A stretch of DNA of 64,000 nucleotides, taken from NCBI RefSeq assembly GCF_963855985.1, contig NC_087118.1, positions 4,898,001 to 4,962,000 of the forward strand, given 5' to 3'. The notes below the pieces were generated by a model that saw only the letters and a list, made by a program, of their open reading frames with translations, searched no databases and was not told the DNA's origin. How positions within the stretch are numbered: the stretch's first letter is position 1; each line of letters starts with the position of its first letter. Origin of the DNA: Ostrinia nubilalis. Taxonomy: Eukaryota; Arthropoda; Insecta; Lepidoptera; Crambidae. A program made the position numbers and the translations under genes. Positions 45,428 through 55,860 of the stretch are shown piece after piece.

Positions 45428-45623
45428 TCAACCGACTTCAACAAAAGGAGGAGGTTCTCAATTCGACCCGTATGTTTTTTTCTATGTTTGTTACGCGATA
45501 ACTCCGCCAATTATGAACCGATTTGAACAAATATTTTTTCGGCGTATAGGTAATACCTCAAGGGTGGTCCCATTTAAATTTAATAATTCACGCATTTGAA
45601 GTCGGTTTTTTTTTTTTTTTGAC
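45428..45623 (+). repeat. Dispersed repeat ending in a long T run
   Basis: Begins 'caaccgacttcaacaaaagg', includes 'ggaggttctcaattcgaccc' and ends 'gaagtcggtttttt' with 16 T. It starts and ends with inverse copies of 'ccgacttc'. Known to me as a common lepidopteran repeat. Confidence 0.6.
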
Positions 45624-45732
45624 TAACACTTACTTACAGGAATAGGCCATACCGTGCCGAGAGATGCGTGGCTGAGGGGGAGCTCAGTCGCTAACGGTGG
45701 GCCCTCGATACCAGGCGACCTCGAGGTGTATA

Positions 45733-46409
45733 CAGGGTGGAAACGATAAGTGATCTCACTCGATTATTTCTAAACTATACCAGATATCGAAAAACTGGTT
45801 ACTGATCCTGAAAGTGCTTCACGAGCTCTTTCAAATGGTATCAATAACAGGTTACAGAATAAACGGGATCTATCCGAAAATTCAATGTTTCCAGCTTCCA
45901 TACTAAATGTATGCCAACCACTCAATATTAGAAGTGTATTTTTTTAAAACTTAAAATAAACTCGTAAATTGCATTCTTCATTAAAATTATTTATGGAAAA
46001 CATTAGTTTTAGGCTTTATTTGCTATAAAATTTGCTATAATATTATCAAGAGATGAGTGCAAGATCTGTGATAGTACTAAAAGTATGGAAGATGGAAACA
46101 TTGATTTTTAGATAGATCCAGTTTATTCTGGAACTTAATATTAATACAATTGGATAAAGCTCGTTAAGCACTTTTAGAATCAGTAACCAGTTTTACGAAA
46201 TCTTTTGTAGTTTTTAATATTATGAGGCTGTACTAAATGTATGGAAGCCGGAAACATTGAATTTTCGGCTAGATCCAGTTTATTCTTTAACCTATTATTG
46301 GTACCGTTTGATAGAGCTCATGAAGCACTTTCAGGATCAGTAACTAGTTTTTTGATATCTTGTATAGTTTAGAAATAATCGAGTGAGATCACTTATCGTT
46401 TCCACCCTG
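45733..46409. mobile_element. 677-bp MITE (TA/TATA flanks)
   Basis: Ends CAGGGTGGAAACGATAAGTG and its inverse; inverted similarity runs inward for over 40 bp. TATA on both sides (45729-45732 and 46410-46413). It interrupts the LINE 5' UTR. Truncated relatives lie at 5261-5822 and 6894-7455. Confidence 0.8.
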
Positions 46410-46480
46410 TATAGCCTTACTCCGGCATGCGGGGCTCTGCTGGAGTGGACCTACTTTCCCTAGCTACTCGTGGGACCAAC

Positions 46481-47785
46481 ATGAATAAATGCTCTCCCAA
46501 AAAAAGTAACGGTAACCTGGAAGACCTATGCCAGGAACTTATGCCACTGATAGAAAGAGTAGAACAACCTACCCAAATATCAGAGCAACTCAGCATGGAG
46601 ACAGAGGAATCCATCAGCACGGCAGAAAGGGCTGCTTGCGGCTCACCCTCGCTGACTGATGAATACACCGCCTCCAAACCCACTGGCAGGAAAATGTCAA
46701 GTGCGGCAAAAAAGCGCTTCGGAGCTCTGAGACAGCTGGGAGTGGAGCCGAGTATGGCTTCAACACTGGCGGTCAAGAGCTTCGCTGAGCTGAAGCAGAT
46801 GGGGTACAAGTTTAAGGCCTCGCAACCTGAATCTGGGCGCAAACCGGTAAAACGGGTTCGCTCGGAGGAGGAATCGCCAAAGGGACATATAACCAAAGTC
46901 CCAAAGGTGAGTGAGACCTTAAACACCTCAACCACCGTAGCCTACAGCGAGGCCGTACGCTCAATCCGGGTCGGCATTAAAGACTCCAAGTCCTGGATGA
47001 CTAGCACACAACTGGAGTCGCTGCGCAATACCATCCTGCAAAGCATTGCCAGATCCGGAAGGGGCGAAGGGCCTAAATTCGTGGGCTGCTCCTTTAAGCC
47101 AGGTTGGCTCCTCATCACGTGTGAGGACGAGCACTCAAAAACCTGGCTTGAGAATATAGTCCCCCCCCTCAAACCGTGGCCGGAAGCAAGCCTCGTTCTC
47201 CTGAGCGAATCTGAAGTCCGAAAACCTAATGTGGGGGTGGTATATATTCCAATATCTGAAGCCAGCAGCGCAACGCAGGCCTTAGAACTCTTCGGTGCTC
47301 AGAATAAGGGTCTGAACACCGAGCATTGGAAGGTCCTTAATACGAAGGTTGACAAGGGAGGTCTAACTCTGACCGTATCCCTGGACGACCACTCGTGTGA
47401 GGCCCTGAAGATGATGGACCTAAAGGCCATCATTGGCTTCAAAAAGGTCCAGTTCAGAATTAAGGGCCCCATACAGGACTCCAAACCCTCCGCTGAACCC
47501 CCGACCACCGCCGCAACCACCACCACCTCTACCCCCGTACCCACATCCACAACCACCCCCCCTGAGGGTACCGTGCAGGTCCGCATAGGACCACAACGGG
47601 TCAACCCCCCTTCCACCCCCTCAACCTCCACTTCCACATTCCCAAACAGGGGAAAGGGAACGCGGTTTCCCCCCAACAGGGGGACTACAAGGGGCGCATA
47701 TCCGCCCAGAGGAAGGGGGCAGCAAAGAGGACCGTACCGAGGGCGGCGGGGCACACAAGGGCGCCGTGGCTCCCAAGCACATTAG
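46481..47785 (+). CDS. ORF1 of the second LINE
   Basis: 434 residues from ATG 46481; an upstream in-frame ATG exists at 46427, but 46481 aligns with the start of the other copy. It has the same build: basic strip 'KKRFGALRQLGV', central domain with 'GCSFKPGWLLITCEDEHS', 'LKPWPEASL' and 'GVVYIPISEASS', a Thr/Pro-rich linker, and a tail rich in RG ('NRGTTRGAYPPRGRGQQRG'). The frame is still open although ORF2 is broken. It runs 20 bases past the mutated ORF2 start. Confidence 0.7.
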   Translation: MNKCSPKKSNGNLEDLCQELMPLIERVEQPTQISEQLSMETEESISTAERAACGSPSLTDEYTASKPTGRKMSSAAKKRFGALRQLGVEPSMASTLAVKSFAELKQMGYKFKASQPESGRKPVKRVRSEEESPKGHITKVPKVSETLNTSTTVAYSEAVRSIRVGIKDSKSWMTSTQLESLRNTILQSIARSGRGEGPKFVGCSFKPGWLLITCEDEHSKTWLENIVPPLKPWPEASLVLLSESEVRKPNVGVVYIPISEASSATQALELFGAQNKGLNTEHWKVLNTKVDKGGLTLTVSLDDHSCEALKMMDLKAIIGFKKVQFRIKGPIQDSKPSAEPPTTAATTTTSTPVPTSTTTPPEGTVQVRIGPQRVNPPSTPSTSTSTFPNRGKGTRFPPNRGTTRGAYPPRGRGQQRGPYRGRRGTQGRRGSQAH

Positions 47786-49763
47786 TCCCCACCAACCTCA
47801 ACGCCCGAAGGGGATGACGGTACTACAGGCCAACCTACACCACGCTATCGCAGCCTCTGCGGTTATAGAAAAGATCTTCAGCGAAGGTGGCCTGGACATC
47901 GCCCTCATTCAAGAACCATGGATAAACGCCGACTCCATGGTAGCCGGTCTGAACAACGCTGGTAAGATCCTCGTATGCGAAAAAGGCCGCAAACCTAGGG
48001 CTTGTATCGTGTTTAACAAAAATACTAACTTCTTACCTGTTCCAGAACTTTGCAGCGAAGATACTGTCACCGCGTACGTAGAAGTCAAAGGGCCGAACAG
48101 GTCCAAAGTACTCTTCTGCTCGGCATATCTTCCTGGAGATAAGCAAGATCCCACTGAAGAACTGACTAACGTCCTGGAATACTCTAGAAGACAAAAGTCG
48201 GAACTGATAGTGGGATGCGATGCTAACGCCCACCATACCATCCGGGGAAGCTCGGATACCAACATGAGAGGTGAGTTACTATCCGATTTTCTTCTAACTG
48301 TCTACAGGTGTTGAACAATGGCCACACGCCAACATTCGTAACTAAAACCAGACAGGAAGTAATAGATATAACATTCGCAACGGAAAATGTGCCAAAATGG
48401 CACGTCAGCAGCGAAAACTCAATGTCTGATCATAGACATATACGTTTTGATATTTCAGGGCTGGCAGAAGCTCAATACCCAAGAGTAAGAAATCCAAAAG
48501 ATACATCCTGGGATATGTATATAACCCTGCTCAGTGAGAATCTAAAGTATTTACCCAAAACCATCAAATCACCGGACTCTCTTAATGCCGCGGTCAAAAT
48601 GCTCAATAATGGCATAATCAATGCCTACGAACGAAGCTGCCCCGAAAAAGAAGTAAAATCTAACAAATCACCAATGTGGTGGAACAAGAAGCTAGAAAAG
48701 CTCAGAGCCATCACACGTCGTATATTCAACCGTGGTCCGTGCCAAACCGTGCGACTGGGACAAGTACGGAAAGACCCTAACAGAATATAACAAACAAATC
48801 AGAAAAGCCAAAAGAGCCTCTTGGCGACGCTTCTGTGAAGAAATTGCACAAACTGACAAAGGAGCAAGAATTCACAAAATCCTCGCTAAGACCCCAAACA
48901 ACTATCTTGGACTACTAAAGAAGTCAGATAACTCATTTACGAACACCGAGATGGAGACTCTCGATCTCCTTAGGTCTTCACACTTTCCGGGTTCGTACCA
49001 AATCAATACACAAAGCAATACCCAAAGGAATGATGAACTCCATAGGGCTAAATGCTCAGACTGGAATAAGGCCTGCAATATCTTCAGGCCTAACCAGATT
49101 AGATGGGCTTTGGAAAAGTTCAAACCATTTAAATCAGCGGGAGAAGATGGCATCTTTCCTGCTCTGCTACAAAAAGGAAATAACTTACTTCTCCCGCATC
49201 TGGTGAAAATAAATATTCAGAGCAAGTTACGCTTGGCGCATTATACCAGAACCGTGGAATTGGGTCAAAGTTCGTTTTATACCCAAAACGGGGAAAAGGG
49301 ACTACTCACAACCCAAATCCTTCAGACCCATAAGTCTAACATCCTTCCTGATGAAGGCCATGGAAAGGATAATAGACCAGCACATTAGAGCCAAATACTT
49401 AGTGAAAAGACCACTAAGCATCAACCAACATGCATACCAAAAGGGAAAATCTACTGAAACAGCCCTGCTCGATCTGGTCGACAAGGTGCAAAAATCCCTA
49501 GAGGATAAGGGGGCGTCCATAAATTACGTGAGACTTTTAGGGGGGGGGGGAGGGGGGTCAACGAAAACCTCACTAAATCTCACGTGGGGGAGAGGGGGGG
49601 TCTCGGAAAATATCACGTAATTTTTCCCGTAAGAAATAGAGCAAAATTGCCAGAATTAAAGTGGGTTATTGAAGTAAAAAAAAATGATTTTTTTATGATG
49701 ATAATGACAATTTATTCTAAACCGTCTAATCAAATTAAATTAAAAATGCCTCCATCTGCATTT

Positions 49764-50861
49764 GTGTAGGGTGCATCGTTGAACAGTGAACCGGCCTTTT
49801 TTCTAAATGCTCTAATTAGCTGGAAAATGAATCTAGAAATGTCATTATGGTCTTATCAGTCAGGTAATTTAATAAGGTTTCTAATTTTTAGGCTTAAAAT
49901 TAGCCTGAGCAATAAAAAGGTAACTTAAATTAGGTTTTAAAAAAAAATGAAATTTGGCTCACTGTGTACTACGGGTAGTTTTCACTGAACCACCCATATT
50001 TCAACAGTGAACCATAAAGTTAATTACGAGTAAAAATTATGATTTTGGAAAATAAACAACATAATTTTAGATAATCAGCTTTTATTTTTACAACACAAAA
50101 ATCAAATGGAAATAAAAATGATTATTTCAACAAACAGTCTTCATAAAAAATCACAGAATCCAAAAATAACAACGAAACTCACACAAAACCCAAATGAAAA
50201 GAAAAATGCTTCTTTTAACAAAAATAACTAAACATTGTCTAATAAAGCCTTCAAGTAATCAATAATCAACCTTTTTGGTGGTAAACAAACAGTCTTCATT
50301 TAAAAAATCACAGAAAACAAAAATAACACAAGACACAATTGAAAAGAAAAATCCTTCTTTAAACAAAAATAACTTAAAATTGCCTCTTAAAGCCTTTAGG
50401 TAATTAATCAACCGTTTGGTGGTTAAATAAAAAAACAGTCAACCGGTTCACTGTGTACTTTGAAAACCTGGTTCACTGTTCAAAACATACACTATTCAAC
50501 TTATGAGTTCACAAACAATAAGAAGTACGCGGAATGGTCATCACGGAATGTGCTCATTATACAGATAAAACTACAATAATTTTGATACCAAATAGATTTC
50601 GTACTTAATATAAATAGCAAAATATACAAAAATCGTAAAGCATGACTAAAAAAACTATCTTTTGTCGTCGAGAAACAAAGAATTCGCAGCCACACTTCAC
50701 ACCTTAGCCACAGTCGCCGGCGCACTACGGGAGAGGGTAAGGGCATCCACGAGACACGTAGTGACTCGTTCGGTGGAACTGGCAACGTCATACTTTTTGA
50801 AATATGGCGGTGGTTCAGCGTATCTGGTTGGTTCACTGTTCGACTACCCACCCTACACTAA
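49764..50861. mobile_element. TIR element with GGTTCACTGTT subterminal motifs
   Basis: Ends 'gtgtagggtg' and inverse, with the motif 'gaacagtgaacc' at 49780, 50008, 50430-50480 (inverted, 'ggttcactgt') and 50828. The inner flanks 'catctgcattt' and 'taaagatgcag' are also inverse, so the true ends may be a little further out. A GC-rich strip at 50690-50770 may be an old promoter. No transposase was recognised. Confidence 0.5.
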
Positions 50862-51050
50862 AGATGCAGAATAAATGTCGAAATTAAGAAAATTAGAAAT
50901 TTAAAAAAAAACGTCATCGGCATCGCTATTGCGTAAAAAATTGGCCAAGTGCGTGTCGTGTCACGCGCAGTGTAGGGTTCCGTAGTTGTCTGTCGTTACC
51001 ACAATATATTTCAGAAACAAGCAATTACTTCATCTAAAGTCACTTTTCAT

Positions 51051-52745
51051 TAGAGATGAAACGGATAGTTGTTTGGCCGGATACCGGATACCGGATATCC
51101 GGCCAGCTGCTAGGCCGGATAGCCGGATATCCGGCGGCCGGATAGTTGGCCCATTGTCTGGTTTCATGTCGTGACGAGCTTAGCGCCGCACAGGTGCTTC
51201 GAACGTGATTAGTGGGTCTATTAGTAGACTAGACTAGTCACACTTTTCGAAAATCGAATCTGTCCGAATAGAATGTCAGATTTTGCCACTTGTCTAGGGG
51301 GCAGATCAATTCGAACGATTTCGGTTGCTATCGTGAGTGTGTGATTGAATAGCGAAAATTAAATTAGTTTACTTGCTGCGTAATCTGACTGAACTGCATG
51401 CATCATGTCATCAAAACCATCAGTGAAAAAAAGATCGCCTTTTTTATTTGGCAATATTTCGACATTAACAGATATTATTTACTACAGGGTGGCCCAGAAG
51501 AAAATTCACTTTTGAAAATTCAATGAAACGAAAACCGTACATTTTTGTAGAACTTTAACTATTGCAATTTAAAGGAAATTTAGTGCAATTTATTTTAAAA
51601 TTTACTTCCTTTTATAAATTTTATCGTACATGTGATTCCCTTGACGTTAACAACATTCGGTCAACATACATCAAAATTTTGGAAAACTTTCGTTGGGAGT
51701 TACCTCGAAATGGATTCAGGATGGATGAATGCTGCAGAGTTTTTGGATTATTAGAGTATACTCTGCTCATTAGGTAACCCCGCAAAAAGAAATCTGCTGG
51801 ATTGAGACTAGCGCTTCTTAGAGGCAGTGAGATTTCATCCCTGCTTAATTGGTTTGTTGCATTGAAAGGATGATTAATTTTTAAGAATGCTATACTGGTA
51901 GGCTGAAAAGCTTTTTGATTTTTAAAGCTGCAAGATTCGCAAGGCTATGACTGGAGCACTTGGTTTCACCAAGATAGGGCTACGTGTCACATTTCAAATG
52001 AGAGCATTTAGATGGTAAGAGACATGTTCCCACAAAAAAATAATTTCAGGCAGGGGTGACATCTCCTGGACACCAGGAAGCCCTGATCTCACTCCAGAAT
52101 TTTTTTTTGTGGTGTTACATTAAGAATAGAGTATACAACTTTTATAATCCAACAAACATGCAGCAACTGAAGCTGAGCATTCGGCAAAAAATTGAAAATA
52201 GGTTTCGAGGTAATTCTAACGAACGCATTTTAAGATTTTGATGTATGTTGATCGAATGTTGTAAGCGTCAAGGAAATCTCCTGGGCGATGTAATTTAATA
52301 AAGGTAAATTTAAAAATAAATTGCATTAAATTTCCTTCAAACTGCAATAGTTAAAGTTCTATAAAAATGTACAGTTTTCGTTTCCTTCAATTTTCAAAAG
52401 TGAATTTTCTTTTGGGCGGGTGGCCCATAGGTGTATTTATGTATTCGTCATTAGAGTGAATAGCCCAGAAAAAGAAATTAGTTTTTTGAAAGGCTTTTTG
52501 AAGAATGGCTTTTTTGTAACTTTTTGGACTTTAAATAAAAGCCGTCATTATTATAAGCCATTTTATTTATATTTACCTCAAAGATTAATGTAACTATTTC
52601 ATTTTATTAATAGAAAATTGTCGTAGTTTTTTAATATCCGGTATCCGGCCGGATAGTGAGTTACTATCCGGTATCCGGCCGGATAGTAAATTTAGGCCGG
52701 ATATCCGGCCTACCGGATAGTTGCCGGATATCCGTTTCATCTCTA
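51051..52745. mobile_element. hAT-like non-autonomous element, copy 2
   Basis: Ends TAGAGATGAAACGGATA and inverse. A perfect 8-bp target duplication CTTTTCAT (51043-51050 and 52746-52753). Closely related to 15943-18414. A mariner-like element is inserted at 51485-52427. Confidence 0.9.
51485..52427 (+). mobile_element. Mariner-like element with long TIRs and transposase remnant
   Basis: It starts CAGGGTGGCCCAGAAGAAAA after TA; the right end is its decayed inverse, and inverted similarity continues for about 250 bp inward. The empty site is preserved in the other hAT copy (near 18130). Between 51950 and 52245 broken frames give 'WFHQDRATCHIS' and 'NFFLWCYIKNRVYNFYNP', which match the D-rich core and 'FFLWGYLK'-type motif of mariner transposases. 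Confidence 0.75.
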
Positions 52746-53164
52746 CTTTTCATATATCTTCTAAGGAATTTTTACTGGTTAAGAAATTGTATAATACATG
52801 AGTCAAATGACTATTAGGTACTCTTAAAATAAGTAATGTATCTTAACCATTATAGTTTTCCTTGAAAAAATTCATCCCCACTTTACATGCAGGGGAGCTA
52901 CCCTAGAAAAAAAAATTTTTTTTCAAAATTTTTTTATACCGTTTTGTCGGCGTGATTAATATACATACCTTCACAAAATTACAGCACCCCAGTGCCAATA
53001 GTTTCCAAGCGAAACCTCGGACAGACAGACAGACATATCGAAACTATAGGGTTCCTTGTCAGGACTACGGAACCCTAAAAAATGACATTACATACGTATG
53101 AAAATATTATGTATTCGTAGTTAAAGTAACCAATAGTCAAATTTGACAGATGTCAAATGACAAG

Positions 53165-53455
53165 TGGTTAAATAAATAATAATAATAAATAAATATCTTT
53201 CGACAATTTCACACAGCGCTATCTAGCCCCAAAGTAAGCAATTAATATGCTTGTGTTATGGGTGCTAGCTTAACGGATATACCTACTACATATATACTTT
53301 TTAAATACATACATATTATACATAGTAACACCCAGACCCGTCACAGAAATTAAAATTCATCATTTCAATTTCTGCCCGGCCGGGAATCGAACCCGGGACC
53401 TCTCGGCATAGTAGTCCGTTTTAGAACCACTACACCAAACCACAGAATAAATAAA
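53165..53455 (-). repeat. tRNA-derived SINE
   Basis: On the minus strand it begins 'tggtgtagtggttctaaaac' (A-box-like), has 'ggttcgattccc' (B box), then a body and an AT-rich tail of TTTA/TTAT repeats. A tRNA-like head with a non-tRNA body defines a pol III SINE. It is not a functional tRNA because there is no cloverleaf with an acceptor stem. Confidence 0.75.
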
Positions 53456-55277
53456 CCAAACGGCCGACTAAATAACAGAAAAATGTTTAACTTGACTTTT
53501 AGTACATTTATTAACTATTAGTTTACATTTTATTAATATTTAACCATTAGTAGCTTTAACAATTAGTTATTTTAACTATGAATCAAAAAACTGGTCCTAG
53601 GTTGAAGCATTCGCTTGTCTTACTAAACGACGGGAAGCTACGGAACCCTGCACTGCGCGTGGCACGACACTGGGTTACAGATTTTTTCATATAAATCTAA
53701 TAGACTCTAAGCCTCAGATCTAAGCATAGACATTGCAAAATAGGCATTTTATTAAATATTACGTGAGATTAGGGGGGTGGGGGAGGGGGTCAGGCAAAAT
53801 CTCACCAAATCTCACCAAGGGGGGCGGGGGGGTTGAAAAATGGCCAAAATTGTCTCACGTAATTTATGGACGCCCCCTAAGCAAACGGCCCTATGTGCTT
53901 TTCTTGATGTTGAAGGTGCATTTGACAATACCCATATAGAAACCATTCTAAAAGGAATGGAGGCAAAAGGGATTGATATAAGCACCATCAGATGGGTAAA
54001 AAACATGCTCTCCAACCGAGTAGTAAACATAACCCTCAATGCTGCAAAGCTTGAATTTCTTGCCACAAGAGGATGTCCACAAGGAGGCGTACTATCCCCA
54101 CTTTTATGGACCCTAGCAGTAGACCAACTACTTATTAAGATGGCAGAAAAAGACTATGATACTCAAGGCTATGCTGATGACCTAGTGGTTATCATCAGAG
54201 GTCCCTGCGTAAGCACAATTTCAAGTCTAATGCAAGGCGCTCTCAACACCATAAGTAGATGGTGTAGAGAAAACTAATTATCTATTAATGCGGATAAAAC
54301 AGTGATAATACCATTCACAAGGAAGAGAAAACTGGAAAAACTGGTAAATCTGAAGTTAAATGGAAAGACTCTTCCTTTCTCAAGCGAAACCAAGTATCTA
54401 GGGGTAACTTTTGACCAAAAGCTTACTTGGAATTCGCACCTAAACAACATCATCCAAAAAGCCAAAATGGCTCTGTGGAGTTGTTGTCGAATGGCAGAGT
54501 CAAGATGGGGACTAAAACCCGCAATCGCCCTATGGCTGTACACAGCGGTCGTGAGACCGATAATAACCTATGCCTCTGCCGTCTGGTGCAGCAAAGTCAA
54601 CCAAGTGACAACAATACAGAAACTGAGCAGCCTACAACGGCTAGCCTGCATCACAGCAACCGGAGCACTATCAACGACACCAGGGGCTGCATTAAATGCT
54701 CTGCTGGATCTTATACCACTGCATATGCATGTGCAAAAAGAAGCCAAGCAGAGCACATATAGAATCTGCACCCGCACGAAAGTCAGATGGGCTTCTCAAA
54801 ATCTGATAAGACTCAAGGAATCAGTACTTGAAAACAAAATTCTGTGCATGCCTAGTGACGACATGGATACGGAATGTAATTTCACCAAACTATATTCCGT
54901 AAACATATCTCCTAGAGACAAATGGCTAGAAAGCCAAATGTCATTTAAGGAAGGTAGTCACGTCTAGTACACGGACGGATCCAAAAAGGAAAATAATGTA
55001 GGTTGCGGGATCTACGGAGAGAGGCCTAAGCTCAAAGTTAGCCTAAACATGGGGACTGAAGCCTCAATCTTCCAAGCCGAGGTCTTTGCCATAAACAAAT
55101 GTGCAGAGATAAACTTGGAAAGGAAGCTCCAGGATCAACACATCTACATCAACTCAGACAGCCAAGCAGCACTGCTGGCCTTAAAATCCTTCGAATACAC
55201 GTCAAAATTGGTGCAAACATGCACCGAGACACTGAATGCACTGGGAAATACCAACAAAGTAACGCTTACATGGGTAC

Positions 55278-55398
55278 TGTAATGTATAGAATAAAGAGGG
55301 TAGACTTAACACCACTATATAAATATGTGTGCAGCGCCGTTGACAGTTTAGTCTTATATTAAACGCGATACGAATACACTACGGTCTTTGATTTCTCA
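55278..55398 (+). repeat. 5' LTR of the third gypsy element
   Basis: Begins TGTAATGTATAG and ends TTTCTCA (TG..CA), 121 bp, with 'actatataaata' (TATA-like) in the middle. 'TGGCGACAGGA' follows at 55400, the expected place and style of a primer-binding site. It is inserted in the RNase H domain of the second LINE. The 3' LTR is not in the window. Confidence 0.65.
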
Positions 55399-55424
55399 GT
55401 GGCGACAGGATTTTAAGTTTAAAT

Positions 55425-55860
55425 ATGGCGGTCGGCAAGATAACGGAATTTGATTTGGATTGCGGAAACTGGCAGTTGTACGCGGAAAGGCTGGAAATGT
55501 ATTTTAAAGTGAACGGCATTAGTGAAGAAATGAAATTACCAACATTAATCACTACAATGGGAGACCGCGCATACGAACTATTGACGAACTTGGCGAGCCC
55601 ACGGAAACCGGCCGACATGACTTTCAAGGAAGTGAGTGAAATATTACAACAACATTTGAACCCCAAACCATCGTTTTTGGCAGAACGTTTTGTGTTCCGG
55701 CAAAGGAAACAAAAGGCGGATGAAAATATTTTGGGGTATGTGGCGGTACTCAAAAAACTATCTAAAAACTGTGAATTTCGAGCGAATTTGGAAGAGAATC
55801 TCAGAGACCAGTTTATATGTGGCATACGTGATGATGGAATTCGTCAACAGTTATTTGCAA
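55425..55860 (+). pseudogene. Gypsy gag, capsid part
   Basis: Starts at ATG 55425 after the primer-binding site. 'NWQLYAERLEMYFKVNGI', 'LASPRKPADMTFKEVSEIL' and 'FRQRKQKADENILGYVAVLK' are the helical gag/capsid pattern of Ty3/gypsy elements. Homology leaves this frame at a run of seven A (about 55859-55865) and continues one frame further on ('NQITFKESVAIAVSFESAV'), so the frame break is in the middle of gag. Confidence 0.75.

Larger units (their letters stand above)
50941..53085. repeat. Dispersed 'agggttccgtag' repeat split by the hAT element
   Basis: The left part 50941-51050 ('cagtgtagggttccgtagtt', 'ctaaagtcactttt') and right part 52746-53085 ('aaaattcatccccactttac', 'cgaaactatagggttcc', 'aggactacggaaccct') are the two halves of the repeat also seen reversed at 15027-15530. 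Confidence 0.65.
49509..53877. mobile_element. PIF/Harbinger-like element, non-autonomous
   Basis: Ends GGGGGCGTCCATAAATTACG and its inverse (about 26 bp perfect), with G-rich strips just inside. TAA lies on both sides (49506-49508 and 53878-53880), the 3-bp TWA target typical of PIF/Harbinger. No transposase. It contains a smaller TIR element, a dispersed repeat with a hAT and a mariner element nested inside, and an SINE. Confidence 0.75.
45640..55277 (+). mobile_element. Second, decayed LINE of the same type, interrupted by three elements
   Basis: Same layout as 37539-43023: 5' UTR parts 45640-45732 and 46412-46480, ORF1 46481-47785, ORF2 from 47766. Insertions: MITE 45733-46409, PIF/Harbinger-like element 49509-53877 inside RT, and the gypsy element at 55278 inside RNase H. 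The C-terminal part must lie beyond the gypsy and virus-like insertions, outside the window. Confidence 0.8.
47766..55277 (+). pseudogene. ORF2 of the second LINE (broken)
   Basis: The codon homologous to the other copy's ATG is GTG at 47766 ('gtggctccc' versus 'atggctccc'). The endonuclease (to about 48440) has a frameshift near 48300; further shifts lie near 48735 and 49210. RT is split at 49508/53878 by an insertion; excising the insertion with one TAA copy restores frame ('LEDK' then 'ALCAFLDVEGAFDN'). 'YADDLVV' is at about 54170. Stops occur at 54275 and 54966. RNase H motifs 'YTDGSKKE' and 'INSDSQAALLAL' follow, and the coding ends at 'VTLTWV', where the gypsy LTR starts. Confidence 0.85.

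Noticed and set aside
53380..53455. tRNA-like sequence with A and B boxes
   Set aside because: It is the head of a SINE with a non-tRNA body and AT tail, not a tRNA gene.
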